13,868 bases of DNA, taken from contig JAZQUM010000058.1 of assembly GCA_045631305.1 (NCBI GenBank), forward strand, positions 1 through 13,868, given 5' to 3'. Position numbers and translations under genes: made by a program. The stretch comes from JAZQUM01 sp045631305 (lineage in GTDB: Bacteria > Bacillota > Clostridia > Oscillospirales > Oscillospiraceae). The notes beneath the pieces were generated by a model, which made no database searches, was not told the DNA's origin, and was given only the letters and a program-made list of their open reading frames with translations. Position 1 is the stretch's first letter; each line of letters starts with the position of its first letter. Below are positions 1 to 7,123 of this stretch, piece by piece.

Positions 1-1
1 G

Positions 2-349
2 GTCTTTGACCTGCTGGGCAAGACCGGCGATAAGGACGCCGTCAATTCCGCGGCAGCCTATCTTGGCGGCGCACTCTATCATGTTTACCGTCTGCTCCAC
101 CGCTTTGGCGGCGGCAACCCCTCTTTCTTCGCCATGGATAAGGGCACCATCGCCCGTCAGGCAGCGGATATGGATATGCTCCGCAGCCGCATCGCCTATG
201 AGGAAGCCCTTGCCAAGGTGGAATCGGAAGATTTCCCCGACCTCTCCCACGAGACCCTCTCGACATCTTTCCCCGGTCTGAGCCAGAGCCTTTCTCAGGT
301 GCTGCACAACGCGGAATCCCGCATGGAAAAACTGCTGGATAAGGAGTAA
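2..349 (+). CDS. 3' end of an unrecognised protein gene (partial at window start)
   Basis: The reading frame is open from the first bases of the window to a TAA at 347-349, giving about 115 C-terminal residues. I do not recognise the family. The visible part has a Gly-, Leu- and Tyr-rich stretch (LGGALYHVYRLLHRFGGGNP) followed by a polar, probably helical tail rich in Glu, Ser and Leu that ends KLLDKE. There is no clear membrane segment or cysteine motif. Only 2 nt separate its stop from the ATG of the MBOAT gene, and the ribosome binding site for that gene (AAGGAG, 341-346) lies inside its last codons. The two are therefore almost certainly transcribed together and may be translationally coupled. 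A role alongside the surface O-acylation genes is possible but rests only on position. An internal ATG at 134 could start a shorter product, but the frame continues upstream without interruption. Confidence 0.7.
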   Translation, partial: VFDLLGKTGDKDAVNSAAAYLGGALYHVYRLLHRFGGGNPSFFAMDKGTIARQAADMDMLRSRIAYEEALAKVESEDFPDLSHETLSTSFPGLSQSLSQVLHNAESRMEKLLDKE

Positions 350-351
350 GC

Positions 352-1761
352 ATGAATTTTCAGTCCTTTTCCTTCTGGGGCTTTTTCTTCGTCACGGTGG
401 CTTTGGCCCTGTTGGTGGGCCGCAAGAGCCGCAGCGGCGGGAAATGGGTGCTTTGCGCAGCCAGCCTCTTTTTCTGCCTGCAGGCAGGTTGGCAGGGGCT
501 TTGCGTGCTGATTGTTTCTGCCGCCGTCACCTTCTTTGCCTCCCGCGCCCTTTGCGGCAGCAAAACCACCCTCACCGCGCTGGTGGTTTACCACGCACTT
601 GTCCTTTGCGGCTTTAAGTACATAGCCTTTCTCACAGGCGGGGCATGGAGCGCGCCCTTTGTACCGCTGGGGCTGAGCTTTTTCACCTTCCAGCAGATCC
701 GCTACTGCAAGGAAATTTACGAAGGCAGCGCAACGCGGGAAGAGAATTTCCGCGATTTTATCCTCTTCTCCTTCTTTTTCCCCACCCTTTCCTCCGGTCC
801 CATCACCAATGCCCGTGGCTTTTTCCCCCAGCTGCTGGAAAACACCCTCTTCCGCCCCACGGCGCAGGATGTTTCCGCTGCGCTCTATGCCATTATCCTT
901 GGCTGCGGCAAAAAGGTGCTTCTGGCGGATAGCTTCGGCGTCATCGTGAATAACGGCTTTGCCAACCCCGCCCGCTTGACCGCCATCGAAGCGGCCATGG
1001 TGATCCTGGCCTACACGCTGCAGCTTTATTTCGACTTTTCAGGCTATTGCGACATGGCAACCGGCCTTGCCCGCCTTTTCGGCATCCGCCTGCCTGTGAA
1101 CTTCAACTCTCCTTACCGCGCTCTGAGCGTGGGGGATTTCTGGAAGCGCTGGCACATGACCCTCACCGACTTTTTGCGTGAGTGCGTTTACTTCCCCCTT
1201 GGGGGCAGCCGCTGCGGCGCAAAGCGTGCCTATCTCAATATCCTCATCATCTATCTTGTCAGCGGCATCTGGCACGGCGCCGGATGGACCTTCATTTTCT
1301 GGGGTCTGCTCCATGGCGCGGCGCAGGTCTTTGAGCGCTTCCTCGGTAAGGGCACCGAAAAGCTTCCCGCCATCCTTCGCTGGGCGCTGACCTTTGCCTT
1401 TGTCAACTGCGCGTGGGTCTTCTTCCGCGCCCCCGACATGGCCACCGCCGCAGCCGTTTTCAAGGGTCTTTTCTCCTTTGAATTCATCAAGCCCATGCCT
1501 TGGCTGGCAGAAGGCCTTTTCACTTCCGAGCTGGAAGTCATCCGCATTCTTTTCCCCGTCCTTGCACCCCACCGCACCATCCTTGCCGTAGGCGCTTTGT
1601 TTGCCGCAGGCATCGCCGCGGTGCTCCATCCCCGCAACGTTATCGGCACCATGGATACCTTCCGCCCCACGCTGTGGCGCGGTGTGCTTCTTGCCGCCAT
1701 CGCCCTGTGGTCCGCCCTGTCCTTTGCGGGAATCACCACCTTTATTTATGCCAACTTTTAA
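352..1761 (+). CDS. MBOAT-family O-acyltransferase (AlgI/DltB-like)
   Basis: A 469-residue polytopic membrane protein of the MBOAT family, close to the usual 450-500 residues. These enzymes pass an acyl group, often acetyl, across the membrane onto extracellular polysaccharide or teichoic acid. The family signatures are visible. A phenylalanine- and tyrosine-rich block around residues 225-233 (QLYFDFSGY) is followed by NFNSPYRA (250-257), then DFWKRWHMTL (262-271) with the conserved His268. Next comes SGIWHGAGWTFIFWG (304-318), carrying His308, the expected catalytic histidine, with HG again at 321-322. Many hydrophobic segments run along the chain, including residues 8-22, 34-63, 130-143 and the C-terminal third. 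The start at 352 is fixed by AAGGAG at 341-346. The next gene, 18 nt downstream, encodes an SGNH-like single-pass protein, matching the AlgI plus AlgJ/AlgX or DltB plus DltD arrangement. The missing DltA/DltC neighbours argue for polysaccharide O-acetylation over D-alanylation. The acceptor is unknown. Confidence 0.93.
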   Translation: MNFQSFSFWGFFFVTVALALLVGRKSRSGGKWVLCAASLFFCLQAGWQGLCVLIVSAAVTFFASRALCGSKTTLTALVVYHALVLCGFKYIAFLTGGAWSAPFVPLGLSFFTFQQIRYCKEIYEGSATREENFRDFILFSFFFPTLSSGPITNARGFFPQLLENTLFRPTAQDVSAALYAIILGCGKKVLLADSFGVIVNNGFANPARLTAIEAAMVILAYTLQLYFDFSGYCDMATGLARLFGIRLPVNFNSPYRALSVGDFWKRWHMTLTDFLRECVYFPLGGSRCGAKRAYLNILIIYLVSGIWHGAGWTFIFWGLLHGAAQVFERFLGKGTEKLPAILRWALTFAFVNCAWVFFRAPDMATAAAVFKGLFSFEFIKPMPWLAEGLFTSELEVIRILFPVLAPHRTILAVGALFAAGIAAVLHPRNVIGTMDTFRPTLWRGVLLAAIALWSALSFAGITTFIYANF

Positions 1762-1779
1762 AGAAAGGAGGCTCACACA

Positions 1780-2823
1780 ATGGAAAAATCATACCGTCGG
1801 TTTGCCGTGGGCCTCTTAATGGCTCTGGCCCTTCTCTTCCTTGTCTGCGCGGCCATCGTTATCCGCATCGACCCCTTCTTCCACTACCGCGAAGTTGACC
1901 CTGAAGGGGAGGTGTGGTTTGAAGAGCGCTACCAAATGGCAGGCTTACTGCGCACCCAGGACTACGAGACCATCCTCATGGGCACCTCTCTTGCCGCCAA
2001 CTACCGCGCCGGGTGGGTAGATGAGGCCTTTGATACCTCCGCCGTGAAGATCACCTTCCCCAACGGCGGGCTCCACGAGTTTGACGTGGCGCTGAATTAT
2101 GCCTATACCCAGCAGGATGTGAAGCGCCTCGTGTTCGGTCTGGACCCCAACATCCTGGCCCGAAACCCTGCCGAAGCCCCCGATGAGCTCCCCGAATACC
2201 TTTATGATAATAACCCCTTCAACGACGCCCACTATCTCTGGAGCAAATCCGTGCTGACCCGCAGCGTGTACGTTGCCATGGAAAAAGCCAAGGGCAACAC
2301 CGAACCGCTGCAGGATGCCTTCTTGTGGGACTCCGAAACGGTGTTCTTCTCCCGCAATACCGCCATCGGCAGCTATCCCCGCCCTGAAGAACGCGGCACC
2401 GTGGCATCGGACGACGCCTTCCTTGGCTACTGTGAGGAAAATCTCGCCGTGGTGGAAAGCTGGATCGCAGAACACCCCGAAACCGAGTTCCACTTCTACC
2501 TTTCCCCTTACAGCATCCTCTTCTGGGATAAGATGGACCGTCAGGGGGAAACGGAGGCCATGTTCACCATGCTCTATTACGCGGTGGAAAAGCTTCTGCC
2601 CTACGAGAACGTTTCCGTCCATTGCTTCCTTACCGATACCGACATTATTACAAATCTCGATAACTATACCGACCACATCCATGTTTCCGGCGAGATCACG
2701 GAATTCATGGTGGGCGCCATGGCAGAAGGCAGCTACCTTCTCACCCAAGAAAATTACCGCGCCCAACTTGAAGCCCTCCACGATTATGTGGTAAACTATG
2801 ACTACGAGTCCATTTTTCAGTAA
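1780..2823 (+). CDS. membrane-anchored SGNH-like protein, probable partner of the MBOAT acyltransferase
   Basis: A 347-residue protein with one N-terminal membrane anchor (about residues 9-30) after a short basic segment, leaving the rest outside the cell. Remnants of SGNH-hydrolase blocks are visible: ILMGTSLAANY (65-75) with Ser70 as the likely block I nucleophile, a Gly-containing FPNGG (93-97), and TDHIH (297-301), where Asp298 and His301 form the DxxH catalytic pair near the C-terminus. This layout matches AlgJ/AlgX-type O-acetylation partners. In that family the MBOAT protein moves the acetyl group across the membrane and the SGNH protein transfers it to the polymer. The ribosome binding site AAAGGAGG (1764-1771) lies 8 nt before the ATG. 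The MBOAT gene ends 18 nt upstream and lepA starts 27 nt downstream. The family call is inferred from motifs and context. The acceptor glycan cannot be read from the sequence. Confidence 0.8.
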   Translation: MEKSYRRFAVGLLMALALLFLVCAAIVIRIDPFFHYREVDPEGEVWFEERYQMAGLLRTQDYETILMGTSLAANYRAGWVDEAFDTSAVKITFPNGGLHEFDVALNYAYTQQDVKRLVFGLDPNILARNPAEAPDELPEYLYDNNPFNDAHYLWSKSVLTRSVYVAMEKAKGNTEPLQDAFLWDSETVFFSRNTAIGSYPRPEERGTVASDDAFLGYCEENLAVVESWIAEHPETEFHFYLSPYSILFWDKMDRQGETEAMFTMLYYAVEKLLPYENVSVHCFLTDTDIITNLDNYTDHIHVSGEITEFMVGAMAEGSYLLTQENYRAQLEALHDYVVNYDYESIFQ

Positions 2824-2850
2824 TTCAACACCCCCTTCAGGAGGTTTTTT

Positions 2851-4656
2851 ATGATCGACCAGTCCCATATCCGTAATTTTTCTATCATTGCCCATATTGA
2901 CCACGGCAAGTCCACGCTGGCAGACCGCCTTCTGGAAAAGTGCAATGCCGTCAGCGCCCGCGAAATGGAGTCGCAGCTGCTGGACAATATGGATCTTGAG
3001 CGCGAACGCGGCATCACCATCAAGTCCCGCGCCGTGCGCCTTACCTACACCGCCCAGAACGGTGAAGACTATGCCCTGAACCTCATCGATACCCCCGGCC
3101 ACGTGGACTTTAACTACGAAGTTTCCCGCTCCCTTGCCGCCTGCGAAGGCGCTGTGCTGGTGGTGGACGCATCTCAGGGCATCGAAGCTCAGACTCTGGC
3201 CAACACCTACCTTGCCATGGAGCACGAGCTGGAGATCCGCCCCGTGGTGAATAAGATCGACCTGCCCGCAGCTGACCCGCAGCGCGTGAAGGAAGAAGTG
3301 GAAAACATCCTTGCTCTGGAAGCGCAGGATGCCCCTGAGATCAGCGCAAAGCTTGGCATCAACATCGATGCCGTGCTGGAAGATATCGTCACCAACATCC
3401 CCGCTCCCACAGGTGACCCCAACGCGCCTCTCAAGGCTCTCATTTTCGACAGCCAGTATGACCCCTATCAGGGCGTTATCGTTTATTTCCGCGTCATGGA
3501 AGGTACCCTTCGCCGCGGTATGGGCGTTAAGATGATGGCCACCGGCGCCACCTACAACGTGCTGGACTGCGGCTATCTCAAGCCCCTTGGCAACGAGCCT
3601 TGCGAATGCATCCGCGCCGGCGAAGTAGGCTATTTCACCGCATCCATCAAAAACGTGAAGGATACCACCGTTGGTGATACCATCACCGCCACCGAATCCC
3701 CCGCCGACGAACCTCTCCCCGGTTACCGCAAGGTGCAGTCCATGGTATACTGCGGTATCTACACCGAAGACGGCTCCAAGTATCCTGACCTCCGCGACGC
3801 GCTGGAAAAGCTGCAGCTCAACGACGCATCCCTCACCTTCGAGCCTGAAAGCTCCGTAGCACTGGGCTTCGGCTTCCGCTGCGGCTTTTTGGGCATGCTG
3901 CACATGGAAGTGATTCAGGAGCGTCTGGAACGCGAGTTCAATCTGGACCTCGTCACCACTCTCCCCTCCGTTATTTACGACGTTTATAAGAGCGACGGCA
4001 GCGTCGTTCACGTGGATAACCCCCATAACTATCCCAACCCCGCCGCTATCGAGCGCGCCGAAGAGCCTTTCGTGAAGGTCTCCATCATCGCACCCAACGA
4101 TTACGTGGGCAACATCATGCCCATGTGTCAGGAGCGCCGCGGCGAGTTCAAGGACATGCAGTATCTGGATTCCCGCCTTGTGGAACTCCACTACCTGATG
4201 CCCCTGAACGAAATCATTTACGACTTCTTCGATGCCCTCAAGGCCAATACCCGCGGCTACGCCTCTCTTGACTATGAGCTCTCCGGCTACCGTCCCAGCG
4301 AACTGGTGAAGGTGGATATGCTCCTCAACGGCGATCAGGTAGATGCCCTCAGCTTCATCGCCCACAAGGATAAGGCTTATCCCCGCGCCCGCCGCCTCTG
4401 CGAAAAGCTGAAGGAAAATATTCCCCGCCAGCTCTTCGAAATTCCCGTGCAGGCTGCCATCGGCGGTAAGGTTATCGCCCGTGAGACCGTTAAAGCTATG
4501 CGTAAGGATGTTCTGGCCAAGTGCTACGGCGGCGACATCACCCGTAAGAAGAAGCTTCTTGAAAAGCAGAAGGAAGGTAAGAAAAAGATGCGCTCTCTGG
4601 GCACCGTTCAGGTCCCCACCGAAGCCTTCCTCGCTGTGCTTAAGCTGGATGAATAA
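2851..4656 (+). CDS. lepA: elongation factor 4 (LepA), ribosome-associated GTPase
   Basis: LepA/EF4 is a translational GTPase related to EF-G. It acts on the ribosome, where back-translocation and roles in initiation or 30S biogenesis have been proposed. The 601-residue length is typical (about 600). G-domain motifs are intact: AHIDHGKST (14-22) as P-loop, RGIT (53-56) as switch I, DTPGH (80-84), and NKID (134-137). The LepA-specific C-terminal region is present, with CYGGDITRKKKLLEKQKEG followed by KKKMRSLG near residues 555-582. The start is set by AGGAGG at 2839-2844, 6 nt before the ATG. It lies 27 nt after the SGNH-like gene with no clear promoter between them, so it may be read through from the surface-polymer genes. 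A strong terminator follows at once, so this gene ends the transcription unit. In many Firmicutes lepA sits near hemN/hemW or dnaK genes; that neighbourhood is not seen here. Confidence 0.98.
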   Translation: MIDQSHIRNFSIIAHIDHGKSTLADRLLEKCNAVSAREMESQLLDNMDLERERGITIKSRAVRLTYTAQNGEDYALNLIDTPGHVDFNYEVSRSLAACEGAVLVVDASQGIEAQTLANTYLAMEHELEIRPVVNKIDLPAADPQRVKEEVENILALEAQDAPEISAKLGINIDAVLEDIVTNIPAPTGDPNAPLKALIFDSQYDPYQGVIVYFRVMEGTLRRGMGVKMMATGATYNVLDCGYLKPLGNEPCECIRAGEVGYFTASIKNVKDTTVGDTITATESPADEPLPGYRKVQSMVYCGIYTEDGSKYPDLRDALEKLQLNDASLTFEPESSVALGFGFRCGFLGMLHMEVIQERLEREFNLDLVTTLPSVIYDVYKSDGSVVHVDNPHNYPNPAAIERAEEPFVKVSIIAPNDYVGNIMPMCQERRGEFKDMQYLDSRLVELHYLMPLNEIIYDFFDALKANTRGYASLDYELSGYRPSELVKVDMLLNGDQVDALSFIAHKDKAYPRARRLCEKLKENIPRQLFEIPVQAAIGGKVIARETVKAMRKDVLAKCYGGDITRKKKLLEKQKEGKKKMRSLGTVQVPTEAFLAVLKLDE

Positions 4657-4660
4657 GAAC

Positions 4661-4695
4661 AAAAAGAAAGAGGTCAAAGACCTCTTTCTTTTTTT
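4661..4695 (+). terminator. intrinsic terminator after lepA
   Basis: A perfect 15-bp inverted repeat (4661-4675 with 4679-4693) closes on an AAA loop, with a central GAGGTC/GACCTC core and an uninterrupted T-run at 4689-4695. It begins 5 nt after the lepA stop. The outer stem is A/T, so it could also terminate weakly on the other strand. Confidence 0.93.
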
Positions 4696-4712
4696 GCCTC
4701 GACAAAAAATGC

Positions 4713-4741
4713 TATACAAGGCAAAAAGTTTGTGGTATGAT
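4713..4741 (+). promoter_or_regulatory. probable sigma-A promoter for RNase J (extended -10)
   Basis: TATGAT (4736-4741) matches 5 of 6 bases of the -10 consensus and is preceded by TGG, giving the extended -10 element TGnTATGAT. TATACA (4713-4718), 17 nt upstream, is a weak -35 (4 of 6). It sits just after the lepA terminator and faces rnj. Transcription would start near 4748, leaving a leader of about 267 nt. Confidence 0.6.
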
Positions 4742-4747
4742 AACGTT

Positions 4748-5014
4748 GCAAAGTGTGGGAACACACTTGGTTTTGTTGTGATTCGGGAACTTTTTCCCGT
4801 GTTTCGCTCCTGCCGTTACGACGGACAGGTGCGATGATAGAAAGGGCTTTTGCCCGCATACATAGAACAATTTCATCCTCCATTTTTGGGCGCAACCGAC
4901 TTTTCTCTGCGGCGAACGGGGCCGCAAGGGGAAAGGGGCGTGTTTCTTTGCGTTGCCGTTTTCGGGCAAAAAGGGGAATGAAGTCTGTTCTGCAACTTGA
5001 TTTAAGGAGTTTTT
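4748..5014 (+). promoter_or_regulatory. long hairpin-rich 5' leader of the RNase J gene
   Basis: This stretch of about 270 nt has no convincing gene but holds a series of hairpins. AAGTGTG/CACACTT (4751-4757 with 4762-4768) closes on a GGAA loop. CGGGAA/TTCCCG pairs 4784-4789 with 4794-4799. A composite hairpin at 4804-4834 has TCGC/GCGA at the base, a T-T mismatch, CCTG/CAGG, a one-base bulge and CCGT/ACGG closed by a TACG (UNCG-type) loop. GGGC/GCCC pairs 4844-4847 with 4852-4855 over TTTT. TGCGGC/GCCGCA pairs 4908-4913 with 4921-4926. TTGCCG/CGGGCAA pairs 4953-4958 with 4963-4969 with one bulged base. None is followed by a T-run, so these are not terminators. The rnj ribosome binding site (AAGGAG, 5004-5009) lies at the end. 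I do not recognise a known RNA class. Autoregulation by RNase J, a 5'-end-dependent nuclease, or a small RNA released from the leader are both possible inferences. Confidence 0.5.
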
Positions 5015-6673
5015 ATGGCAGAAAAATTGAAAATCATCCCTCTTGGCGGCCTCAACGAGATCGGCAAGAACATGACCGTGTATGAATACGGCGGTGAGAT
5101 CATGGTGGTGGACTGCGGCATGGCATTCCCCGATGACGATATGTACGGTATCGATCTGGTGATCCCCGATGTTTCCTACCTTGTGAAAAACAAGAACCGC
5201 CTCCGCGGTCTTTTCATCACTCACGGGCATGAAGACCACATCGGCGCCATTCCCTATGTGCTGCGTCAGGTAAATATGCCCATTTACTGCACCCCCCTTA
5301 CCGCAGGACTCATCAAGCTGAAGCTGGAAGAGCACGGCCTTACCAAGTCCACCAAGCTTTACACCGTGGAAGCAGGCCAGACGGTGCGCACCGGCAAATT
5401 CACCGTGGAATTTATCCACGTGAACCACTCCATCGCCGATTCCGTGGCCCTTGCCATCCGCACCCACATGGGTACCGTCATCCACACCGGCGACTTCAAG
5501 ATCGACGCGACCCCCATCGACGGGGAGGTTATCGACCTTGCCCGCTTCGGTCAGCTGGGCAAGGAAGGGGTTCTGGCCCTTCTGGCCGACTCCACCAACG
5601 TGGAGCGCCCCGGCTACACCCCCAGCGAAATGAGCGTGCGCAAGACCTTCGACCGCCTTTTTGCAGGCTGCAAGCAGCGCATCATCGTCACCACCTTTGC
5701 TTCCAACGTTCACCGCATCCAGCAGGTCATCGACGCGGCAGCTGAGTGCGGCCGTAAGGTGGCTATCACCGGCCGCAGCATGGAAAATGTCACGAAAGTG
5801 GCCTCCGCGCTGGGGCATATGAAGCTCCCCAAGGGCACCGTGGTGGACATCAATAAGATCAAGACCCTTCCTGCCGACAAGCAGGTCATCGTCACCACCG
5901 GCTCTCAGGGCGAAGAAATGAGCGCCCTGCACCGCATGGCTTTCTCCAACCACAAGCAGATCGATGTGGGCCCCGGTGACCGCGTCATCATCTCCGCTTC
6001 CGCCATCCCCGGCAACGAGACCACCGTGAGCCGCGTCATCAATGAGCTTTTCCGCAAGGGCGTGGAAGTCATTTATGACCGCAGCGACATGCTCCACGTT
6101 TCGGGTCATGCCTGTCAGGAAGAGCTGAAGATCATCCACGCGCTGACCCGCCCCCGCTTTTTCATTCCTCTCCACGGCGAGCAGCGCCACCTGCAGCTCC
6201 ACAGAAAGCTGGCTCTGCAGCTGGGCATGGATCCCAAGAATGCCGTCGTGCCCGAAAACGGCAGTCAGATCGAGCTGACCCCCAAGACCATCAAGATCAA
6301 CGGCACCGTGGAAAGCGGCGACGTGATGGTAGACGGCACGGGTGTTGGCGATGTAGGCGCAGTTGTTCTTCGCGACCGCAAGAAGATGGCAGAAGACGGC
6401 ATCGTGGTGGTGATCCTGAACCTTTCCACCCTCAGCGGTCAGCTGATGATGGAGCCTGAGATCGTGACCCGCGGCTTCATTTACGTGAAGGAATCCGGCG
6501 ATCTTCTCACCGAGCTGGGCGACCTTGCCATGGCAGCGGTAGAGCCTGTGCTCCGCAAGCGCAGCCACGATGTGGGCGAGATCAAGGGCGTGGTGCGTCA
6601 GGCCATCAGCAGCTATCTCTTCAAGGCCACCAAGCGCTCTCCCATGGTGATCCCCGTGGTACAGTATATCTGA
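5015..6673 (+). CDS. rnj: ribonuclease J (metallo-beta-lactamase/beta-CASP RNase)
   Basis: RNase J is a zinc-dependent enzyme of the beta-CASP family with 5'-to-3' exonuclease and endonuclease activity. It matures and degrades mRNA and rRNA in the cytoplasm of Gram-positive bacteria. The 552-residue length is typical. The opening segment KIIPLGGLNEIGKNM (6-20) is the usual RNase J N-terminus. The metal site is visible as HGHEDH (70-75: His70, His72, Asp74, His75), His138 in HVNHSIADS (135-143) and Asp160 in HTGDFK. Beta-CASP features follow: SGHA with its histidine near residue 367, the RPRFFIPLHGE motif after it, and the ISASAIPGNE block before it. The start is fixed by AAGGAG at 5004-5009. 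Only one rnj gene is in view, so a choice between rnjA and rnjB types cannot be made. It has its own promoter and a long leader. No convincing terminator follows it before the next small gene. Confidence 0.97.
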   Translation: MAEKLKIIPLGGLNEIGKNMTVYEYGGEIMVVDCGMAFPDDDMYGIDLVIPDVSYLVKNKNRLRGLFITHGHEDHIGAIPYVLRQVNMPIYCTPLTAGLIKLKLEEHGLTKSTKLYTVEAGQTVRTGKFTVEFIHVNHSIADSVALAIRTHMGTVIHTGDFKIDATPIDGEVIDLARFGQLGKEGVLALLADSTNVERPGYTPSEMSVRKTFDRLFAGCKQRIIVTTFASNVHRIQQVIDAAAECGRKVAITGRSMENVTKVASALGHMKLPKGTVVDINKIKTLPADKQVIVTTGSQGEEMSALHRMAFSNHKQIDVGPGDRVIISASAIPGNETTVSRVINELFRKGVEVIYDRSDMLHVSGHACQEELKIIHALTRPRFFIPLHGEQRHLQLHRKLALQLGMDPKNAVVPENGSQIELTPKTIKINGTVESGDVMVDGTGVGDVGAVVLRDRKKMAEDGIVVVILNLSTLSGQLMMEPEIVTRGFIYVKESGDLLTELGDLAMAAVEPVLRKRSHDVGEIKGVVRQAISSYLFKATKRSPMVIPVVQYI

Positions 6674-6683
6674 TCTTCAAAGG

Positions 6684-6713
6684 CTTTTTTTCTCTGCAAA
6701 TTTGCGGCACAAT
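6684..6713 (+). repeat. 30-nt promoter-proximal repeat, copy 1, upstream of the PQ-loop gene
   Basis: A C, seven Ts, then TCTCTGC-type sequence, a perfect 10-bp palindrome GCAAATTTGC (6696-6705), and CACAAT (6708-6713) as likely -10. It matches 7065-7094 at 28 of 30 positions, exactly 381 nt away. The T-run sits where a -35 would be (17 nt upstream of the -10), so the promoter lacks a good -35. Just past this repeat, ACAATAGAGAAAA (6709-6721) recurs exactly at 8448-8460, before the XRE gene. Confidence 0.6.
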
Positions 6714-6741
6714 AGAGAAAAATACTGCACGGAGGCATTTC

Positions 6742-7026
6742 ATGATCTCTGAAATTTTTGAAATCGGCATGCTCATTTGTTTCGGCTTTTCCTGGCCCTT
6801 GAGCGTAGCAAAGTCCTACCGGGCGCGAACCGCCAAAGGAAAAAGTCTTCCCTTTTTGCTGCTGATCGAAACCGGCTATGTCTTCGGCATTGCAGGCAAA
6901 TTCCTCTCCGGCTCCTTCAAGTGGTACGTTCTCTTTTTCTACATTCTGAACTTCACCATGGTAGCTATGGACATTGCCCTGTATTTCCGCAACCGCCATC
7001 TGGACAAGCTGGCTAATGTGCAATAA
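6742..7026 (+). CDS. small three-helix membrane protein, PQ-loop/SemiSWEET-like
   Basis: A 94-residue protein with three hydrophobic segments at about residues 6-24, 36-54 and 61-82. This is the three-helix bundle and length of a single PQ-loop (SemiSWEET) unit, which works as a dimer to move small solutes. The conserved-looking core WPLSVAKSYRARTAKGKSL (18-36) resembles a PQ-loop turn, with a proline in helix 1 followed by a basic loop ending KGKSL, but the glutamine after the proline is replaced by leucine. Trp-Pro in place of Pro-Gln suggests a divergent branch, so sugar transport should not be assumed. The ribosome binding site CGGAGG (6731-6736) precedes the ATG. It is a single-gene unit with its own probable promoter and a good terminator directly after it. 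Confidence 0.7.
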   Translation: MISEIFEIGMLICFGFSWPLSVAKSYRARTAKGKSLPFLLLIETGYVFGIAGKFLSGSFKWYVLFFYILNFTMVAMDIALYFRNRHLDKLANVQ

Positions 7027-7036
7027 CCTTTTCCTG

Positions 7037-7072
7037 AAAAGAGACCCGGTTTCGCGCCGGGCCTCTTTTTTT
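7037..7072 (+). terminator. intrinsic terminator after the PQ-loop gene
   Basis: Stem GAG-A-CCCGG / CCGGG-C-CTC (7041-7049 with 7057-7065, one A-C mismatch), extended by A/T pairs, with loop TTTCGCG and a seven-T run (7066-7072). The T-run is also the first part of the repeat copy at 7065-7094, so terminator and next promoter overlap. Confidence 0.88.
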
Positions 7073-7094
7073 CTCTGCAAATCTGCGGTACAAT
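7065..7094 (+). repeat. 30-nt promoter-proximal repeat, copy 2, upstream of the GIY-YIG gene
   Basis: Identical to 6684-6713 at 28 of 30 positions. The two changes are one base in the palindrome (GCAAATCTGC, 7077-7086) and the first base of the -10, which here becomes the better TACAAT (7089-7094, 5 of 6). Its T-run doubles as the terminator tail of the preceding gene. Transcription would begin about 25 nt before the GIY-YIG start. Confidence 0.6.
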
Positions 7095-7123
7095 GGTGGA
7101 AATCGCGGCAAAGGAGGCGGGCT

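Noticed and set aside
1945..4764. Very long open frame on the minus strand across the SGNH-like gene and lepA (and similar long minus-strand frames opposite rnj and hydG).
   Set aside because: They lie opposite clearly recognised genes, and their translations are low-complexity mixtures rich in Gly, His, Val and Ala without any recognisable motif. This is expected from GC-biased third codon positions on the other strand.
4753..5085. A plus-strand frame of about 110 codons covering the rnj leader.
   Set aside because: No ribosome binding site, no recognisable motif, a composition unlike neighbouring genes, and it runs out of frame into rnj. The hairpins explain the region better.
6674..6700. 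An intrinsic terminator after rnj at the T-run near 6685-6691.
   Set aside because: No stable stem precedes the T-run. The short A and T complementarity has no room for a loop.
6974..7123. An upstream in-frame ATG for the GIY-YIG gene.
   Set aside because: It lies within the PQ-loop gene and the frame would cross a terminator. The domain begins at the 7124 ATG with a good ribosome binding site.
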